Shown piece after piece: positions 6,614 to 8,262 of a stretch of DNA of 8,262 nt. The DNA lies in the NCBI GenBank assembly GCA_038750655.1, contig JBCDGZ010000218.1:1-8262 (forward strand). The letters run 5' to 3'. Every line of letters starts with the position of its first letter. Positions within the stretch are counted from its first letter, which is position 1. The notes under the pieces were generated by a model. It made no database searches. It saw nothing but the letters and a program-made list of their open reading frames with translations, and had not been told where the DNA came from. The DNA comes from JBCDGZ01 sp038750655. GTDB taxonomy: Bacteria; Bacteroidota; Bacteroidia; Chitinophagales; Saprospiraceae. The translations under genes were made by a program, and so were the position numbers.

Positions 6614-8244
6614 CAGCTCACGGGGACTGGAGCAGTAACATAGTACATATCGACCTCTCCAACGTTCTTGGCGGCGATTTTACCCCGGTGTTTGAAGTCG
6701 AAATTGTACTTGACTTTATTGTAGGTAGCTTCGGAGATATTGACTCGTCCGATTTCGCAGGCCGACTCCATACGGGCAGCGACATTGACCGTTTCGCCCC
6801 AGATGTCGTAGGCGAATTTGTTCACCCCTACCACGCCAGCAACGACAGGGCCCGTATGGATACCGATACGGGCTTCGAAGTAGGGCAAGCCCAGCCTTCT
6901 TTTTTCACTTTTGTAATCCTCCAGAAACTCCTGTATCTCTAAGGCTGCTCGGACAATATCTTTGGGAGGGCTATTTTTATCATTCAGGCCGTGGGCGCAC
7001 ATGTAGGCATCGCCGATGGTCTTGATTTTTTCGATCTCGTACTGGGAAATGATGAAGTCAAAGGCTTTGAAGCAGTGGTCGAGTTCTTTGACCAGCTGTT
7101 CTGGGCTTAGCCTTTCGGATAGTTGGGTGAAGTTTTTAAAATCGGAGAACATCACCGAAACGTGTTCGTATTTGCGGGTAGAAGCCTTGCCTTTCTCTTT
7201 GAGTTCTTTGGCAATGGGAGCGGGGAGAATATTGAGCAGCAGTTCATCGGAGCGCTCGCGTTCCTCTTCGATAATTTTGTTTTTCTCTTCCAGTGCCCGA
7301 TTAGCCTTTTTCTTGGCCCGAAAGCGGCCGTAGAGCGAGCCCGCTACCCCCAATAGTAATAGGGTCAGCATCAGCGCCGAAATCCAGAGTAGGCGATTGC
7401 GATCGGCTGCACTTTGGGCCTCCATCAGGTCCAGCTTTTGTCGATTGAGAAGGTATTCTTGTTCAAGGTTTTCACGATTCAGCTCTTTGACTTGCTTATT
7501 TCTTTGTTGGGCCAGCAGCTCTGCCTTCTCTTTTTCCTCCGAAATGCTGACTAGTGCCTCTTCTTTTTCGGTGATGGCCTGCTCTACCTTTTCCTTCTCG
7601 GCGGTCAGCTCTTTGTGGCTTTCCCTCAATTGTGATTTGTCTTTGCTGAGCTGATTGCGCTCGGCGGTTAGTCGCTTGATTTCTTTGCTCAGTTGGCCAC
7701 GTTCGCGCTCTAGGATCGACTTGTCCTTCTCCAACTTTGCCTTATCAATCTCCAGTTGATTCAGCATATCGCTGACGCTCATCCCTCCCTGCTTGCTAAA
7801 GTAATTGAACGCCTCTTGATTGATCTCATAGGCCCGGCGGTATTTGCGCTCGCGGATGGCCAGCTTACTGCGCGCATCTACGCTTTTGATGATCAAATCC
7901 GGGTCGTTGGCCTTCTTGGCATAGCTTAGGGTGCTTTTGAACCAGACTTCGGCATTCTTACGATCGCCTTGTTTCAGGTAGCTCTGGGCGTAGATGTAAG
8001 AGGCTTGGGCCGCCATGCTGTATTGCCTACGATCTCCGGCCAGGTCAATAGCTTTGCGAGCAAAGCGGGCGGCCTTCTTGGGCCGTTTGCTCAAATATTG
8101 CTTCGCCAGTTGGTAGTTGAGCATCATCTTGCTGCGGGCATCTTTGGCCTGGCTCAGCTCTTTTTCCAGTTCCTGTATTGTCTGCGTCCAGGTGGGGCTA
8201 AAGCAGAAAAGGAGGAGACCAATAATCAGTAGCAATCTTTTCAT
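6613..8244 (-). CDS. Membrane-anchored class III adenylate cyclase with TPR-like and coiled-coil sensor region
   Basis: A 543-residue protein predicted to make cAMP from ATP. A signal peptide (about 1-20) is followed by a helical TPR-like region (about 30-150), a long charged coiled coil (about 160-280, rich in EK/KE and LSKD/LTAE heptads), one transmembrane helix (about 284-305), a signalling helix ending LLLNILPAPIAKELK (336-349), and the class III cyclase domain (about 355-535). The catalytic set is complete: metal ligands D368 (FSDFKNF) and D412 (TIGDAYM), adenine-selecting K408 and D480 (KIKTIGD; AYDIWG), N487 and transition-state R491 (TVNVAARM). Lys/Asp at the selectivity positions, rather than Glu/Cys, argues for adenylate and against guanylate cyclase. 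The topology puts the TPR/coiled-coil half in the periplasm and the catalytic half in the cytoplasm, suggesting an envelope-signal sensor; the signal is unknown. The start is 18 bases from the window edge, so its promoter is not seen. A terminator follows it. Confidence 0.9.
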   Translation of the reverse strand: MKRLLLIIGLLLFCFSPTWTQTIQELEKELSQAKDARSKMMLNYQLAKQYLSKRPKKAARFARKAIDLAGDRRQYSMAAQASYIYAQSYLKQGDRKNAEVWFKSTLSYAKKANDPDLIIKSVDARSKLAIRERKYRRAYEINQEAFNYFSKQGGMSVSDMLNQLEIDKAKLEKDKSILERERGQLSKEIKRLTAERNQLSKDKSQLRESHKELTAEKEKVEQAITEKEEALVSISEEKEKAELLAQQRNKQVKELNRENLEQEYLLNRQKLDLMEAQSAADRNRLLWISALMLTLLLLGVAGSLYGRFRAKKKANRALEEKNKIIEEERERSDELLLNILPAPIAKELKEKGKASTRKYEHVSVMFSDFKNFTQLSERLSPEQLVKELDHCFKAFDFIISQYEIEKIKTIGDAYMCAHGLNDKNSPPKDIVRAALEIQEFLEDYKSEKRRLGLPYFEARIGIHTGPVVAGVVGVNKFAYDIWGETVNVAARMESACEIGRVNISEATYNKVKYNFDFKHRGKIAAKNVGEVDMYYVTAPVPVS

Positions 8245-8262
8245 CGAAAGGGATCAGCAAAG

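Noticed and set aside
7016..7654. Ser/Phe-rich plus-strand open frames opposite the cyclase coiled coil
   Set aside because: Low-complexity Ser/Phe-rich translations are the expected mirror of Glu/Lys-rich coiled-coil codons, not genes.
7400..7760. Possible tandem DNA repeat in the cyclase gene
   Set aside because: The similarity is at the level of coiled-coil heptads (LSKD, LTAE, EKEK). The nucleotide sequence is not repeated in regular units.
6613..8244. Guanylate cyclase assignment
   Set aside because: Selectivity positions are Lys408 and Asp480, the adenylate pair, rather than the Glu and Cys typical of guanylate cyclases.
1..8262. Mobile element, phage, toxin-antitoxin, CRISPR or RNA gene
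   Set aside because: No transposase or integrase motifs, terminal repeats, spaced direct repeats or tRNA-like cloverleaf were seen. Gaps are all 131 bp or shorter and the genes are ordinary and intact.

Overview
This 8.3 kb window looks like chromosomal DNA from a Bacteroidota bacterium, probably near Saprospiria (Lewinella/Haliscomenobacter-like); the lineage is inferred by eye from protein style and no search was run. The clues are a DUF6090-type membrane protein, the long variant form of Lgt with a GDGDWG-type signature, a TPR/coiled-coil/transmembrane class III cyclase, a lack of Shine-Dalgarno sequences before the starts, and two TAnnTTTG-type -7 elements. Base composition appears even across the window, and there is no sign of mobile DNA, phage, CRISPR or RNA genes.

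All six genes lie on the minus strand, so transcription runs from high to low coordinates. First comes a membrane-anchored adenylate cyclase (8244 to 6613), closed by a good hairpin terminator. Next is a 131-bp gap carrying two more perfect inverted repeats, then uvrB (6481 to 4457). Then mtaB (4416 to 3070), with its own -7-like element, is followed by a weak hairpin. Last comes a three-gene group: a variant prolipoprotein diacylglyceryl transferase (2976 to 1783), a polysaccharide deacetylase starting 4 bases after it (1778 to 819), and a DUF6090 protein 21 bases further on (797 to 102). The window ends in an A+T-rich, non-coding 101-bp stretch.

Functionally this is a mix of housekeeping genes: nucleotide excision repair (uvrB), tRNA A37 ms2t6A modification (mtaB), envelope lipoprotein maturation or a related membrane function (Lgt-like), envelope or extracellular carbohydrate deacetylation, and cAMP signalling. 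The last three genes plausibly form one envelope-related transcription unit. The cyclase, uvrB and mtaB appear to be separate units that share orientation only.

I found no convincing new multi-gene system. The items most worth a second look are the Lgt homologue with substituted signature residues, the architecture of the cyclase, and the cluster of inverted repeats before uvrB.
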